A model generated the notes under the pieces. That model made no database searches. It was given only the letters and a program-made list of their open reading frames with translations, and had not been told where the DNA came from. From JAJDAH01 sp964487605 (GTDB taxonomy: Bacteria > Myxococcota_A > Polyangia > Polyangiales > Polyangiaceae), in the NCBI GenBank assembly GCA_964487605.1, contig CAZARU010000006.1, positions 1 to 64,000 of the forward strand: a DNA stretch of 64,000 nt, given 5' to 3'. Positions 56,342 through 64,000 of this stretch are shown piece by piece (within the stretch, counting starts at the first letter, position 1; every line of letters begins with the position of its first letter). The position numbers and the translations under genes are program-made.

Positions 56342-58033
56342 ATGCGCGCCGCCGGACTCGTGGATCTCCTCTACTTCATCATCCTCGTCAGCTCGCTCAT
56401 CTTCGTGCACGAGCTCGGGCACTTCTCCTTCGCCAAGGCGTTCGGCGTGAAGGTCATCACGTTCAGCCTCGGGTTCGGTCCGAAAGTTCTGCGGCTCCGC
56501 GGGCGCGAAACGGAGTACTGCGTGGGGCTCCTTCCCCTGGGCGGCTACGTGCGGATGCTCGAAGCTTCCCGGGACCTGGTGCTCCCGGAGGATCGCAAGC
56601 GCACGTTCGAGTCCCTGGGCCTGTGGAAGAGGATCCTGGTCGTCCTGGCGGGGCCGGCGATGAACCTCCTGTTCCCGGTGCTCCTGTACTTCTCGGTCTT
56701 CGTCGCGGACGGCCCGTTCCTTCCGCCGACGGTAGGCGTCGTGTTGCCGGGCCACCCCGCAGACGGAAAGCTGCTGCCCGGCGACCGGGTCATGTCGGTG
56801 AACGGCGAAGACATCGGGACGTTCGACGAGCTGAAGCGCGTCGTGAGCCGTTCGCCGCGCCAGCTCCTCCGGGTGAAGGTCTTCCGCGACAACAAGTACG
56901 TTGAGGTGGACGTCGTCGCCGACGAGAGCGTCGAGCGGCGCGAGCTCGACATCTTCGAGCGCGTCGGAACGGTGGGGATCCAGCCGAGCCCACCCGCCGC
57001 GGTGGTCGGGGTACCCAGCTCGGATTCGCCTGCGTTTCGGGCGGGCCTGCGGACTTTCGACGTCATCACGCACGTCGCCGGAAAGCCCATTCGCCGCTAC
57101 ATGGACCTGGTCACCGAGCTCCGGGAGAACCCCGGCGAGACCGTGCCGGTGACCTATCTGCGCCCGGTGATGGTCGATGGTGCGCTGGGCGGTCTGGCCG
57201 ACCTCGCCGTCTTCGAAGCGGGTGTGGTCGCCCTGACCCCGGACCCGTCCGCCGTCGGTCTGCTCGGCACCGTAGGCGTCGAGCTCGCGGATCTCTACGT
57301 CGCCGTCGTGCCCGAGGACTCCTACCTGCACAAGGCGGGGCTCCGTCCTGGCGACAGGATCCTCAAGCTCGACGACGATGCCGTGCCGGCCTGGTCCACG
57401 TTTCGCGAACGCGTGCTCGCGGCTCCCGATCGCCCGCATCGCATCGAGTACATGGCCGCACGTGACGGTCGGGTCAGGACCGGGACCTTTCAGATGCGGA
57501 GGGAAGACTTTCGCGACGAACACGGCCAGACGTTCGCGCGCTACGTGCTGCGGGTCCAGCATTGGATCCCCCTCGCCCCCGAGGATCGCGTCGATCACCC
57601 TGCGCCGATTCGCTACGCGCTGAGCAAGGCCGTGGAAGAGACCATCGACGTCACGAAGTTCATCCTCGTCGGGATCGTGCGGCTCGCTCAGGGGCGGCTG
57701 AGCCTCGACTCACTGTCGGGTCCCATCACCATCTACGAGGTCGCGGGCGAGGAGGGGAGGAAGGGGGCGGACTACTTCATCTGGGTGATGGCGCTCATCA
57801 GCATCAACCTGGGTCTGTTGAACCTGCTGCCCATTCCCGTCCTCGACGGGGGGCACCTCATGTTCTTCGGCATCGAGGCCGTTCTCCGGCGGCCGGTCCC
57901 GCTCCGCCTGCGGGAAGTGGCTCACGTGTTCGGCATGGCCCTGCTCCTCGGGCTCATGGCCCTCGCGTTCAAGAACGACGTCGAGAAGCGCTGGGACGTC
58001 ATCATGGGCCAGGTCAAGCAGCTCGGCGGCTGA
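56342..58033 (+). CDS. rseP: RseP-type site-2 intramembrane protease with three PDZ-like domains
   Basis: 563 aa. The first membrane helix carries the zinc motif HELGH (23-27), and the LDG motif is in NLLPIPVLDGGH (494-505). Between them lie PDZ-like segments at about 128-195, 210-298 and 309-380, each with the Gly-hydrophobic carboxylate loop and a GD-R-[VI] or DVI strand. E. coli RseP has two PDZ domains and about 450 residues. The family cuts transmembrane anti-sigma factors or cleared signal peptides. It is followed after 6 bases by rsmB, so probably co-transcribed with it. Confidence 0.92.
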   Translation: MRAAGLVDLLYFIILVSSLIFVHELGHFSFAKAFGVKVITFSLGFGPKVLRLRGRETEYCVGLLPLGGYVRMLEASRDLVLPEDRKRTFESLGLWKRILVVLAGPAMNLLFPVLLYFSVFVADGPFLPPTVGVVLPGHPADGKLLPGDRVMSVNGEDIGTFDELKRVVSRSPRQLLRVKVFRDNKYVEVDVVADESVERRELDIFERVGTVGIQPSPPAAVVGVPSSDSPAFRAGLRTFDVITHVAGKPIRRYMDLVTELRENPGETVPVTYLRPVMVDGALGGLADLAVFEAGVVALTPDPSAVGLLGTVGVELADLYVAVVPEDSYLHKAGLRPGDRILKLDDDAVPAWSTFRERVLAAPDRPHRIEYMAARDGRVRTGTFQMRREDFRDEHGQTFARYVLRVQHWIPLAPEDRVDHPAPIRYALSKAVEETIDVTKFILVGIVRLAQGRLSLDSLSGPITIYEVAGEEGRKGADYFIWVMALISINLGLLNLLPIPVLDGGHLMFFGIEAVLRRPVPLRLREVAHVFGMALLLGLMALAFKNDVEKRWDVIMGQVKQLGG

Positions 58034-58039
58034 CCGGTC

Positions 58040-59368
58040 ATGGCGCGCCCTTCGATTCCTGCCGACGGTCGCTCGGTTGCGGCCCGTGTCGTACAACGGG
58101 TGCTCGACGACCAGGCGTTCGCGGCCGCCGCGCTGGACGCGGAGCTGCGGCGGCATCCGCAGCTCGATGCGCGCGAGCGGGCACTGGCCACCGAGCTGGT
58201 GTACGGCACGCTTCGTTCGAGCGGCGCGCTCCTGGCGCGGCTCGGGCGGCACGCCCGCCGTGGGAACGTGGGAAACGACGCCCTCGTGGTGGCGCACCTC
58301 TCGGTCGCCGCTTATCAGATTCTCTGCCTCGATCGCGTGCCGGCCCACGCGGCGATAGACCGCGCCGTGGGTGCGCTGAAGGTCCTGCGCGGACCCAAGG
58401 TCGGGGGGTTCGCGAACGCGGTGCTGCGCAAGCTCGCCGCGGGAGGCGAGCGGCTGGACCTCGCGCAGGCCGTCGAGCAGAGCGCTCCTTCGTGGTTGCT
58501 CGAGGCGCTCGCGTCGTCGCTCGGGCAAGAAGAGGCGCGCGCCGTCCTCGGTGCCGGTGCGTCTCGGGACGGCCACGTCGTGGTGCTCCGCCAGCGCCTC
58601 GATCCGGCACTCCGGCAAGCGTTCGCGGCGACGGAGGCGTCGTGGCTCTCGACCGGGCAGCCGGGGATCTGGTCGCCTCTGGCGCTCGGGTTTCGCGCGG
58701 AGGGCGATCCGCGGGGCCGACCCGGGTGGCGCGCGGGCGCCTTCGTCGTGCAGGAGGAGGGCGCGCAGGTGCTCGCGCTCGCGGTGGGCGCCCGCCCCGG
58801 CGATCGTGTCCTCGACGCGTGCGCCGGCCGCGGCCAGAAGGCGACGTTGCTCGCCGAGCAGGTCGCCCCGACCGGTGAGGTGTGGGCCGTCGATCGCCTG
58901 CCGGCCAAGCTCCGCGCGCTCGACGAGGAAGCAACGCGGCTCGGGCTGGCTCCGCTCACCACCCGCGCGGTGGACTGGACCCGCGGCGTCGCCGACGTGC
59001 CCTCGACGTTCGATCGGGTCCTGGTGGATGCGCCGTGCACCGGAACGGGATCGCTGCGCCGCCGGCCCGAGATCGCCGCGCGTCTGGGTCCGGACGATCC
59101 ACGCCGCCTCGCGGCCCTGGCGGAGAGCATCTTGCGGTCGGCGAGCACCCGGGCGCGCCCGGGCGGGCGCGTCGTGTACGCGGTGTGCAGCGTGCTCGTC
59201 GAGGAATGTGAGCGCGTTGCCCAGAGCGTGCGCGACGTCCTCGAGCCGGCGCCGTTCGACGCCCCCGAGGTCGTCGAGCTCGCGGGCGGTGCGGCTGAGT
59301 TCCGCCTCCTGCCCGGCCGCCACGGAACCGACGGGTACTTCGTGGCGAGCTTCGTGCGGCGGGGCTGA
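58040..59368 (+). CDS. rsmB: 16S rRNA m5C967 methyltransferase
   Basis: 442 aa, ATG start. An N-terminal NusB-like helical domain (about 10-140: VAARVVQRVLDDQAFAAAALDAEL) is followed by the SAM methyltransferase domain. Motif I is VLDACAGRGQKAT. The paired cysteines are Cys333 in VDAPCTGTGS and Cys383 in VVYAVCS. This two-domain arrangement is diagnostic of RsmB/Sun. It methylates C967 of 16S rRNA. Confidence 0.95.
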   Translation: MARPSIPADGRSVAARVVQRVLDDQAFAAAALDAELRRHPQLDARERALATELVYGTLRSSGALLARLGRHARRGNVGNDALVVAHLSVAAYQILCLDRVPAHAAIDRAVGALKVLRGPKVGGFANAVLRKLAAGGERLDLAQAVEQSAPSWLLEALASSLGQEEARAVLGAGASRDGHVVVLRQRLDPALRQAFAATEASWLSTGQPGIWSPLALGFRAEGDPRGRPGWRAGAFVVQEEGAQVLALAVGARPGDRVLDACAGRGQKATLLAEQVAPTGEVWAVDRLPAKLRALDEEATRLGLAPLTTRAVDWTRGVADVPSTFDRVLVDAPCTGTGSLRRRPEIAARLGPDDPRRLAALAESILRSASTRARPGGRVVYAVCSVLVEECERVAQSVRDVLEPAPFDAPEVVELAGGAAEFRLLPGRHGTDGYFVASFVRRG

Positions 59369-59384
59369 GCGCGCCGCCGGGCGG

Positions 59385-61049
59385 TTACGGTGAGCCTCTG
59401 CCGTCCCTGACGAACTCCTCGCGATAGTCCGGGGGGAGCCGGAACGTCTTGCGGATGTCGAACCGACGCTCGAGGGCCCGGTTGTCGAGGGTGTTCACCT
59501 CGTCCGACGGCGTCGCGAGGATGCGGTCGATGACGGGTCTCTCGAGGCGCTCGTCCACGCCGAGTTCGAGGGGGCGAGCCGAGGCGTAGACGTGCAGATG
59601 GCTGGCCACCACACGCAGCCGCACGTGCGGGAACACCGACTTCGCGGTGTTGTAGAGGATCTTGGCGTACACGGCGTCTCCCCCGATGGCCCAGACGGCC
59701 AGCACGCCATCCCGGGTCAACTTGCCCCTGGCGATCTCGAAGTAGTCCCGCGTGTAGAGCGGCGAAGAGTACACGACGGTGGGCTCCTCGATGTCGATGA
59801 CGATGGCGTCGTAGACGCGATCCGACCGGCGCAGCAGCTCCGCACCATCCTGCAGGTAGAGGCGCGTCTTGTCCCGGTCGAGCACCCGGGCGTTGGCGTC
59901 GGCGAAATGCTCGCGCGCGGCGCGGGCGACCACGGGGTTGATCTCCGCGATCTCGACGGCGTCTACTTTGGCGCTCTCGGCGATGCTGCCGGCGGTGAAG
60001 CCGCACCCGAGCCCGATGTTGAGGACACGTGCACCCGGCGAGAGCAGCCCGACGGTCGTCTCGGCGAGGACACGCTCCGATTCGTCCTGCAGGCTGTGGC
60101 ACATGTCGCGGTAGTTGATGAACAACACTCGATCCCCGAGCAGGCCGTTCGCGTCGTCGCCGACGGTGATGACGCCGAACGGCGAATCTTGCCGGAACCT
60201 GACGCGCCCGAATCGGGCGTCGAGGGGGCTCTGGTTCACCTGCGCCGAAGGGGTGGTCGCCGCCGTCGCGCGCAGCGCCTCGGGCTCGGCGACGGTGAAC
60301 GTGTACGCGAGCGTGGCCGCCGCGGCGGCCAGCGCGGCGATTCGCGCGGCGGGACGTGCCGCGATCGCCGCGACCAGGACGAAATTGACCACCACGGGGA
60401 CCGCGACGGCGCGAACGAGGCCGAGGAAAGGAAGGAGCACGAAGCCGGCGGCCAGGGCGCCGACGATCGCCCCCAGGGTGTCCCAGAAATAGACCGTGCC
60501 CGTGTCGCGCGTCGCCTCCGGCACGCTGGACACGAACATCCCAGTCAGGATCGGAAACGCACCGCCGACGAAGAAGCCGGGCACGAACAGGAAGAGCCAT
60601 GCGAAGGCGATCTTCACCGCGTCGGCGCCTCCGGTCCCGACCAGATGGCTGCTCGCGTCCACGACGCGAGGGATGATCTCGTAGTTGCGGAGGACCAGGA
60701 GCGCATAGGCGCTGCCGGCGAGCTGCAGGCCGACGAGGACGCGCTCCGCCCCTCGCGGCCCTCCGGGCAGGCGTCGAGAGAACACCCAGCTCGACGCACC
60801 GAGACCGGCCAGGAAGGCCGACAGCGTCAGGGCGACGGCGTGCGTCGTCTCGACGAAGAAGAGGAACAGGACCTTGGCGCTGTAGACCTCGTAGACCAGC
60901 GACGTGAAGCCGACCCAGAACGCGACGTGAAGCACGCCGACGCGGCCGAGCGAGCGGGTCGGCGGTCCCCCCGCGATTCCAGCTTCCGCGAGAGCTCCGC
61001 GCGACGTGTCGCGATTCGTGGCGTTGCCCGCCGCAGGGGTCAGCGACAC
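59385..61049 (-). CDS. Membrane-bound spermidine-synthase-like protein
   Basis: About 554 aa from the GTG at 61049; a GTG at 60935 (516 aa) is equally plausible, since neither has a clear ribosome binding site. The N-terminal half has about eight hydrophobic helices, starting FWVGFTSLVYEVYSAKVLF, as in fused MFS/spermidine-synthase proteins. The C-terminal half is a Rossmann methyltransferase-like domain (VLNIGLGCGFTAGSIAES, then VDAVEIAEINPVV and YDAIVIDIEEP). Family members are predicted aminopropyl- or methyltransferases of unproven substrate. The 3' end is convergent with rsmB. Confidence 0.82.
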   Translation of the reverse strand: MSLTPAAGNATNRDTSRGALAEAGIAGGPPTRSLGRVGVLHVAFWVGFTSLVYEVYSAKVLFLFFVETTHAVALTLSAFLAGLGASSWVFSRRLPGGPRGAERVLVGLQLAGSAYALLVLRNYEIIPRVVDASSHLVGTGGADAVKIAFAWLFLFVPGFFVGGAFPILTGMFVSSVPEATRDTGTVYFWDTLGAIVGALAAGFVLLPFLGLVRAVAVPVVVNFVLVAAIAARPAARIAALAAAAATLAYTFTVAEPEALRATAATTPSAQVNQSPLDARFGRVRFRQDSPFGVITVGDDANGLLGDRVLFINYRDMCHSLQDESERVLAETTVGLLSPGARVLNIGLGCGFTAGSIAESAKVDAVEIAEINPVVARAAREHFADANARVLDRDKTRLYLQDGAELLRRSDRVYDAIVIDIEEPTVVYSSPLYTRDYFEIARGKLTRDGVLAVWAIGGDAVYAKILYNTAKSVFPHVRLRVVASHLHVYASARPLELGVDERLERPVIDRILATPSDEVNTLDNRALERRFDIRKTFRLPPDYREEFVRDGRGSP

Positions 61050-62065
61050 CCGATGGTGCTGGTTCGAGTCACGCGCGTGCAGCTGTTCAGCCCGCTCGCG
61101 ACGCACTGGCTCACCACCAGCTGCGCGCCGCAGTCGCACACGGCACCGCCGCGACCGATCGTTCCGACCGCGATCACCGAGCCGGAGCACGAGCGCCCGA
61201 GTCCCGTGCACGCCGGCGCCGGGTTGGGGAGCGCGAGGACGCACTGGTCGATGTTCTTCTCGACCACGCCCGAGCAGTTGTAGTCCCACTGCCCGAGCTG
61301 GCCCGTCCCACCCGGGATGGCCGTCGTCTGGAACGACGCGTTCGGTCGCACGCTGCCGTTCATGTCGTTGCAGTCGGTTCCGCCGCACCGTGCGACGTCG
61401 GAGTCGAAGCCGTCGCCGTCCACGTCGCACAGCGAGCCGCCGGTTCCCGCGGTGCCGCCCGCTCCGCTGGTGCCGCCCGTTCCCGCCGTCCCGCCGGTTC
61501 CCGCGGTGCCGCCCGCTCCGCTCGTGCCGCCCGCTCCGCTCGTGCCGCCCGCTCCGCTCGTGCCGCCCGCTCCGCCGCTGCCCGCGGTCCCCGCAGTTCC
61601 CCCGGTACCGCTTGCGCCGCTCGTGCCCGCGGCTCCCGCGACGCCGGCGGCTCCGCCGCTCGCCGACGCGTCACCGCCCGCCATGCCGCCACTTCCGCCG
61701 GCCATCGAAGCGTCGCCGCCGCCCGAGCCGCTGGACCCGCCAGCGCTCGAACCGCTGGACCCCGCGCTCGAGCCGCTGGACCCGCCGGCGCTCGAGCCGC
61801 TGGACCCGCCGGCGCTCGAACCGCTGGACCCGCCGGCGCTCGAGCCGCCCGTGGAACCGGCGCTTCCGCCAGCCGACGTTCCGGCCGAGGAGCCGCCGGT
61901 CGCTCCCGAGCCCCCGGAGCCTGCGGTGGAGCCGCCGGTGGCGCCCGAGCCGCTCGCGTCCGCGTTCCCCGAGCCGCCGCCCCCACCGCCGCCCTCGTCT
62001 CCTCCACACGCGCTGGCGCAGCCGAGTACGACGAGCGTGGACCCTAGGACATGACGAAGGTGCAT
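61040..62065 (-). CDS. Gly/Ser-repeat lipoprotein with Ca-binding-like C-terminal domain
   Basis: 341 aa, ATG with AGGAG six bases upstream. A signal peptide with a Cys near residue 16-20 precedes about 190 residues of Gly/Ser/Ala/Thr repeats (units GGSSGSSA and GGTSGA/GGTAGT). The C-terminal 120 residues are ordered: DVDGDGFDSDVARCGGTDCND is an Asp-rich loop of the thrombospondin type-3/EF-like kind, followed by a Cys-rich segment with DYNCSG and a final Cys-rich stretch. Probably a surface protein on a flexible stalk. The repeat part is encoded by tandem DNA repeats listed separately. Confidence 0.75.
   Translation of the reverse strand: MHLRHVLGSTLVVLGCASACGGDEGGGGGGGSGNADASGSGATGGSTAGSGGSGATGGSSAGTSAGGSAGSTGGSSAGGSSGSSAGGSSGSSAGGSSGSSAGSSGSSAGGSSGSGGGDASMAGGSGGMAGGDASASGGAAGVAGAAGTSGASGTGGTAGTAGSGGAGGTSGAGGTSGAGGTSGAGGTAGTGGTAGTGGTSGAGGTAGTGGSLCDVDGDGFDSDVARCGGTDCNDMNGSVRPNASFQTTAIPGGTGQLGQWDYNCSGVVEKNIDQCVLALPNPAPACTGLGRSCSGSVIAVGTIGRGGAVCDCGAQLVVSQCVASGLNSCTRVTRTSTIGCR
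61452..61577. repeat. 18-bp tandem repeat array (7 units)
   Basis: Seven successive 18-base units, the commonest being GTGCCGCCCGCTCCGCTC, with units 4 to 6 (from 61506) essentially identical and the others diverged. In the minus-strand gene each unit encodes six residues of the Gly/Ser/Thr/Ala stalk, so unit loss or gain keeps the frame. Confidence 0.85.
61731..61847. repeat. 24-bp tandem repeat array (5 units)
   Basis: Five units of about 24 bases beginning CTGGACCCGCCGGCGCTCGA, with the second shortened to 21 bases. Each encodes eight residues (GGSSGSSA-type) of the same stalk; the short unit removes one codon without shifting the frame. Confidence 0.85.
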
Positions 62066-62166
62066 CGAGAACTCCTGTGAGAAAGCCAGCGGGGCCGCAC
62101 GGTAGTCGCCTCCGCCCCGAACACAACCCCCCTTGGTGTCTTCCGGCTCCGGAGTCGGTGCGGCCG

Positions 62167-63249
62167 TCAGCGCAGAGTGCTGCCGATGAGCACGCCCGCC
62201 GCGAAGTACGTGCCGGAATCCGAGCGCGGCAGGATGTCGTACGTCGCGTCGTGACGGTACGGCACGGTCCGTACGTCCGTCACGCGCACGCCATCGATCT
62301 GGGTTCCCGCGACGAGGTCGCCGAAGGTGCGCAGATCCGCGGTGGGGTGGCGGGCCGACACGTCGAGGGTCCGACCGGTCTCGAGCAGGACGCGCACGAC
62401 GCGATGATCGCGCGCCGCGGCGCGGTTGACGCGCGCCACCGGGACCACCGCGAGGTGCCCACCGTCCATCGAATACACCAGGTCGCCGACGCGCAGCGCG
62501 GCGATCGGGACTTCACCGGTCGGCGTGGCCACGGGGGTGTCGGGGTCCGCGCAGACGCAGAGCGGGCACCCTACGGGGCACGTCCCGTCCACGGGCTCGG
62601 AGCACTCCGTGACGGAGGGTCCGACGTTGACCGTGCAGCAGATCTGCCCGAGGCCGCAGCACTCGGAGCCGCAGCACGTCGTGTTGCCCGCGCACGCCGT
62701 CCCGAAGCAGGGTGGTGCGCCGCAGGTGCCGTTGTCGCAGTAGGGGAACGGACCTTCGCAAGCGTTCCCGCACGCCCCGCAGTTCTTCAGGTCGTTGCCC
62801 GTGTTCACGCAGCGGCCCGCGCAGCAGATCAGGCCGCTTCCTGCGCAGTCCGCGGCGCAGTCCCCGCCAGTCCCGGAAGCGCCGCTCGTTCCGCTCGTTC
62901 CGCTCGTTCCGCCCGTTCCGCTCGCTCCGCCCGTTCCGCCCGTTCCGCCCGTCGCGCCGGCACCGGCGCTGCCCGCGCTCGCGCCGGATCCTCCCGATCC
63001 CCCGTCGGGTCGACAGGTTCCGTCGCAGCACCACGCTCCCGCCGCCGTGCACACGCAGTCCACGCTCGGCGCGTCGGATCCGGGCGGCGGATGAACCGTG
63101 CACCGCGAGCCGGGTGCGCACGGTCCGGCGCACGCGCCACCGTCACCCGCGCCGGCCGAGCTCGTGTCGCCGCTACACGCAACCGCCAGCGCGACGAGTG
63201 CGGCCGCGGCCGACGTCCCCGCGAGCCTCGTCCACGTCCTCGACTTCAT
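62167..63249 (-). CDS. Lipoprotein with Cys-rich modules and C-terminal Hint domain
   Basis: 360 aa from the ATG at 63249, which has GGAGG five bases upstream; an in-frame ATG at 63270 is less likely. Lipobox ALAVAC (Cys25). A short Cys-rich module (40-80), a Gly/Ser/Thr linker (83-128) and a dense Cys module (131-232, many CC pairs) follow. The C-terminal 128 residues look like a Hint (hedgehog/intein) domain. It starts at Cys233 (CADPDTPVATPTGE) and continues IAALRVGDLVYS, with the block carrying His301 (SARHPTADL) and a closing TYFAAGVLI. Hint domains self-cleave at the first Cys. No intein-type His-Asn end is present, so hedgehog-like cleavage is more likely than splicing. Confidence 0.78.
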   Translation of the reverse strand: MKSRTWTRLAGTSAAAALVALAVACSGDTSSAGAGDGGACAGPCAPGSRCTVHPPPGSDAPSVDCVCTAAGAWCCDGTCRPDGGSGGSGASAGSAGAGATGGTGGTGGASGTGGTSGTSGTSGASGTGGDCAADCAGSGLICCAGRCVNTGNDLKNCGACGNACEGPFPYCDNGTCGAPPCFGTACAGNTTCCGSECCGLGQICCTVNVGPSVTECSEPVDGTCPVGCPLCVCADPDTPVATPTGEVPIAALRVGDLVYSMDGGHLAVVPVARVNRAAARDHRVVRVLLETGRTLDVSARHPTADLRTFGDLVAGTQIDGVRVTDVRTVPYRHDATYDILPRSDSGTYFAAGVLIGSTLR

Positions 63250-63305
63250 CCAGCCCTCCGTCCTGATCACAGGGTAGCACCGCCCCGGGCTCGGGGCGGG
63301 CAGGA

Positions 63306-64000
63306 TCAGGCTCGACCATAGGCCGGTACGGCGGCGCCGGAGATGGCTGCGGCGTCGTCACTCAGGAGGAAAGCGATCACCTTCGCCAGCGAAGCCGGCG
63401 GAACCCACGCCGTGTGATCCGCCTTCGGCATCGACGCGCGGTTGGCAGGGGTGTCGATCACGCTCGGGAGTACGGCGTTCAAGCGAACCCCATCGTCGAT
63501 CACCTCGGCCGCCACGGTCTGAATCAGCGTGACCAGGGCGGCCTTGGAAGCCCCGTACGCGCTCGCTCGAGCGCTGGTCCACGGTCGTTCCGCGGCGCGT
63601 GAGCCGATGACCACCACGCTGCCGCGTTTCCGGGCGACCATCCCCGGGAGCAGGGCGCGGAGCGCCGACTCGGCCGTTCCGAGGTTCAAACGAAACATGG
63701 CGCTCCACGTCTCGTCGTCGTCCTCTTCGTGAAACTTCTTTCCGCCGCGCCAGCCGCCGGCGATGAGCACCGCGCCCGTCGGCTCGCCGAGCCGTCGGGC
63801 GACCGCGTCGAGGTGCGTCGAAAGGCCTCCGGGGTCGTCCGCGGCCATCGTCACGGCGATCGCTCGGTCGCCCGCCCCGGCGGCGAGCTCTTCGAGGCGC
63901 GCGGCGCTGCGATCCAGGTCCACGGCGGCGACCTTGTGCCCGCACGCGAGCAGCTCGGCGAACACTGCGCTGCCGAGCGCGCCTGCGGCGCCGGTGATCA
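63306..64000 (-). CDS. Short-chain dehydrogenase/reductase (partial at window edge)
   Basis: The gene continues beyond base 64000, so its N-terminus is missing. At the edge the frame reads TGAAGALGSAVF, the Rossmann TGxxxGxG motif of SDR enzymes, followed by VAAVDLD. The catalytic Ser is in VVVIGSRAA, and Tyr-x3-Lys is in SAYGASKAAL. The C-terminus ends ISGAAVPAYGRA. Oxidoreductase of unknown substrate, NAD(H)- or NADP(H)-dependent. Confidence 0.88.
   Translation of the reverse strand, partial: ITGAAGALGSAVFAELLACGHKVAAVDLDRSAARLEELAAGAGDRAIAVTMAADDPGGLSTHLDAVARRLGEPTGAVLIAGGWRGGKKFHEEDDDETWSAMFRLNLGTAESALRALLPGMVARKRGSVVVIGSRAAERPWTSARASAYGASKAALVTLIQTVAAEVIDDGVRLNAVLPSVIDTPANRASMPKADHTAWVPPASLAKVIAFLLSDDAAAISGAAVPAYGRA

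Noticed and set aside
61452..61847. CRISPR-like array
   Set aside because: The repeats are directly contiguous with no unique spacers, encode a Gly/Ser stalk in frame, and no cas genes are present.
62167..62551. Intein in the Cys-rich lipoprotein
   Set aside because: There is no C-terminal His-Asn and no extein after the domain; a hedgehog-like Hint domain fits better.

Overview
The window is a very GC-rich, densely packed chromosomal segment. It most likely comes from a myxobacterium of the Polyangia type. The grounds are: many secreted or lipid-anchored proteins with long Gly/Ala/Ser linkers right after the signal peptide, a Myxococcales-restricted TIGR02265-type protein, a MYXO-CTERM-like sorting tail, PATAN/DUF4388 and FHA-GGDEF signalling proteins, HDOD proteins, and frequent GTG/TTG starts with 4-base overlaps. 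The genus cannot be read from the sequence. I see no tRNA, rRNA, CRISPR array, insertion sequence, integrase or phage gene, so this looks like ordinary chromosome with accessory patches.

Layout. 1-380: no convincing gene, with an 18-base C run. 381-9924: a GH172-like (DUF2961) lipoprotein coupled to a type-B carboxylesterase, a ParDE-type toxin-antitoxin pair, an SUMF1-fold lipoprotein, a stand-alone flavodiiron-like metallo-beta-lactamase protein, an ECF sigma / zinc anti-sigma pair, a MYXO-CTERM-like surface protein and an SGNH hydrolase. 9928-18531: histidine utilisation (hutH, hutI, hutU, hutG, all on the minus strand), interrupted by an M15 peptidase and by two opposite-strand envelope genes. 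18675-27126: housekeeping and small regulators (PrmA-like methyltransferase, degenerate receiver-PATAN protein, vertebrate-type N-acetylglutamate synthase, COQ4-like protein, EamA transporter, TIGR02265 protein, Sua5, DUF4349 protein). 27209-33734: secreted Cys/Asp-repeat protein, PI-PLC-like lipoprotein, D-aminoacylase behind a well-formed promoter/operator, and small proteins.

33831-41830 is a signalling block on the plus strand: CNB-GGDEF, then (pseudo-)REC-REC-REC-class III cyclase, a TonB-like periplasmic protein, an orphan CheB, a lipoprotein, a membrane MutS-like ATPase and FHA-GGDEF. It would connect phosphorelay, cAMP and c-di-GMP signalling. 43421-46910 is a three-gene overlapping cassette of class-III aminotransferase, LuxE-like acyl-activating protein and LuxC-like acyl reductase. 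It encodes a plausible acid-to-aldehyde-to-amine route without luciferase genes, and I consider it the most interesting locus here.

46920-53744 (minus strand) holds HDOD-sthA and secA-pfkB-terB, each translationally coupled by 4-base overlaps. 53925-55258 is a DUF4336-TetR operon whose promoter sits so close to the start codon that the mRNA is probably leaderless. 55268-64000: a SixA-like phosphatase, a small membrane protein, a RseP-type site-2 protease with three apparent PDZ domains, RsmB, a membrane spermidine-synthase-like protein, a Gly/Ser-repeat lipoprotein built on tandem DNA repeats, a lipoprotein with a C-terminal Hint domain, and the truncated end of an SDR dehydrogenase.
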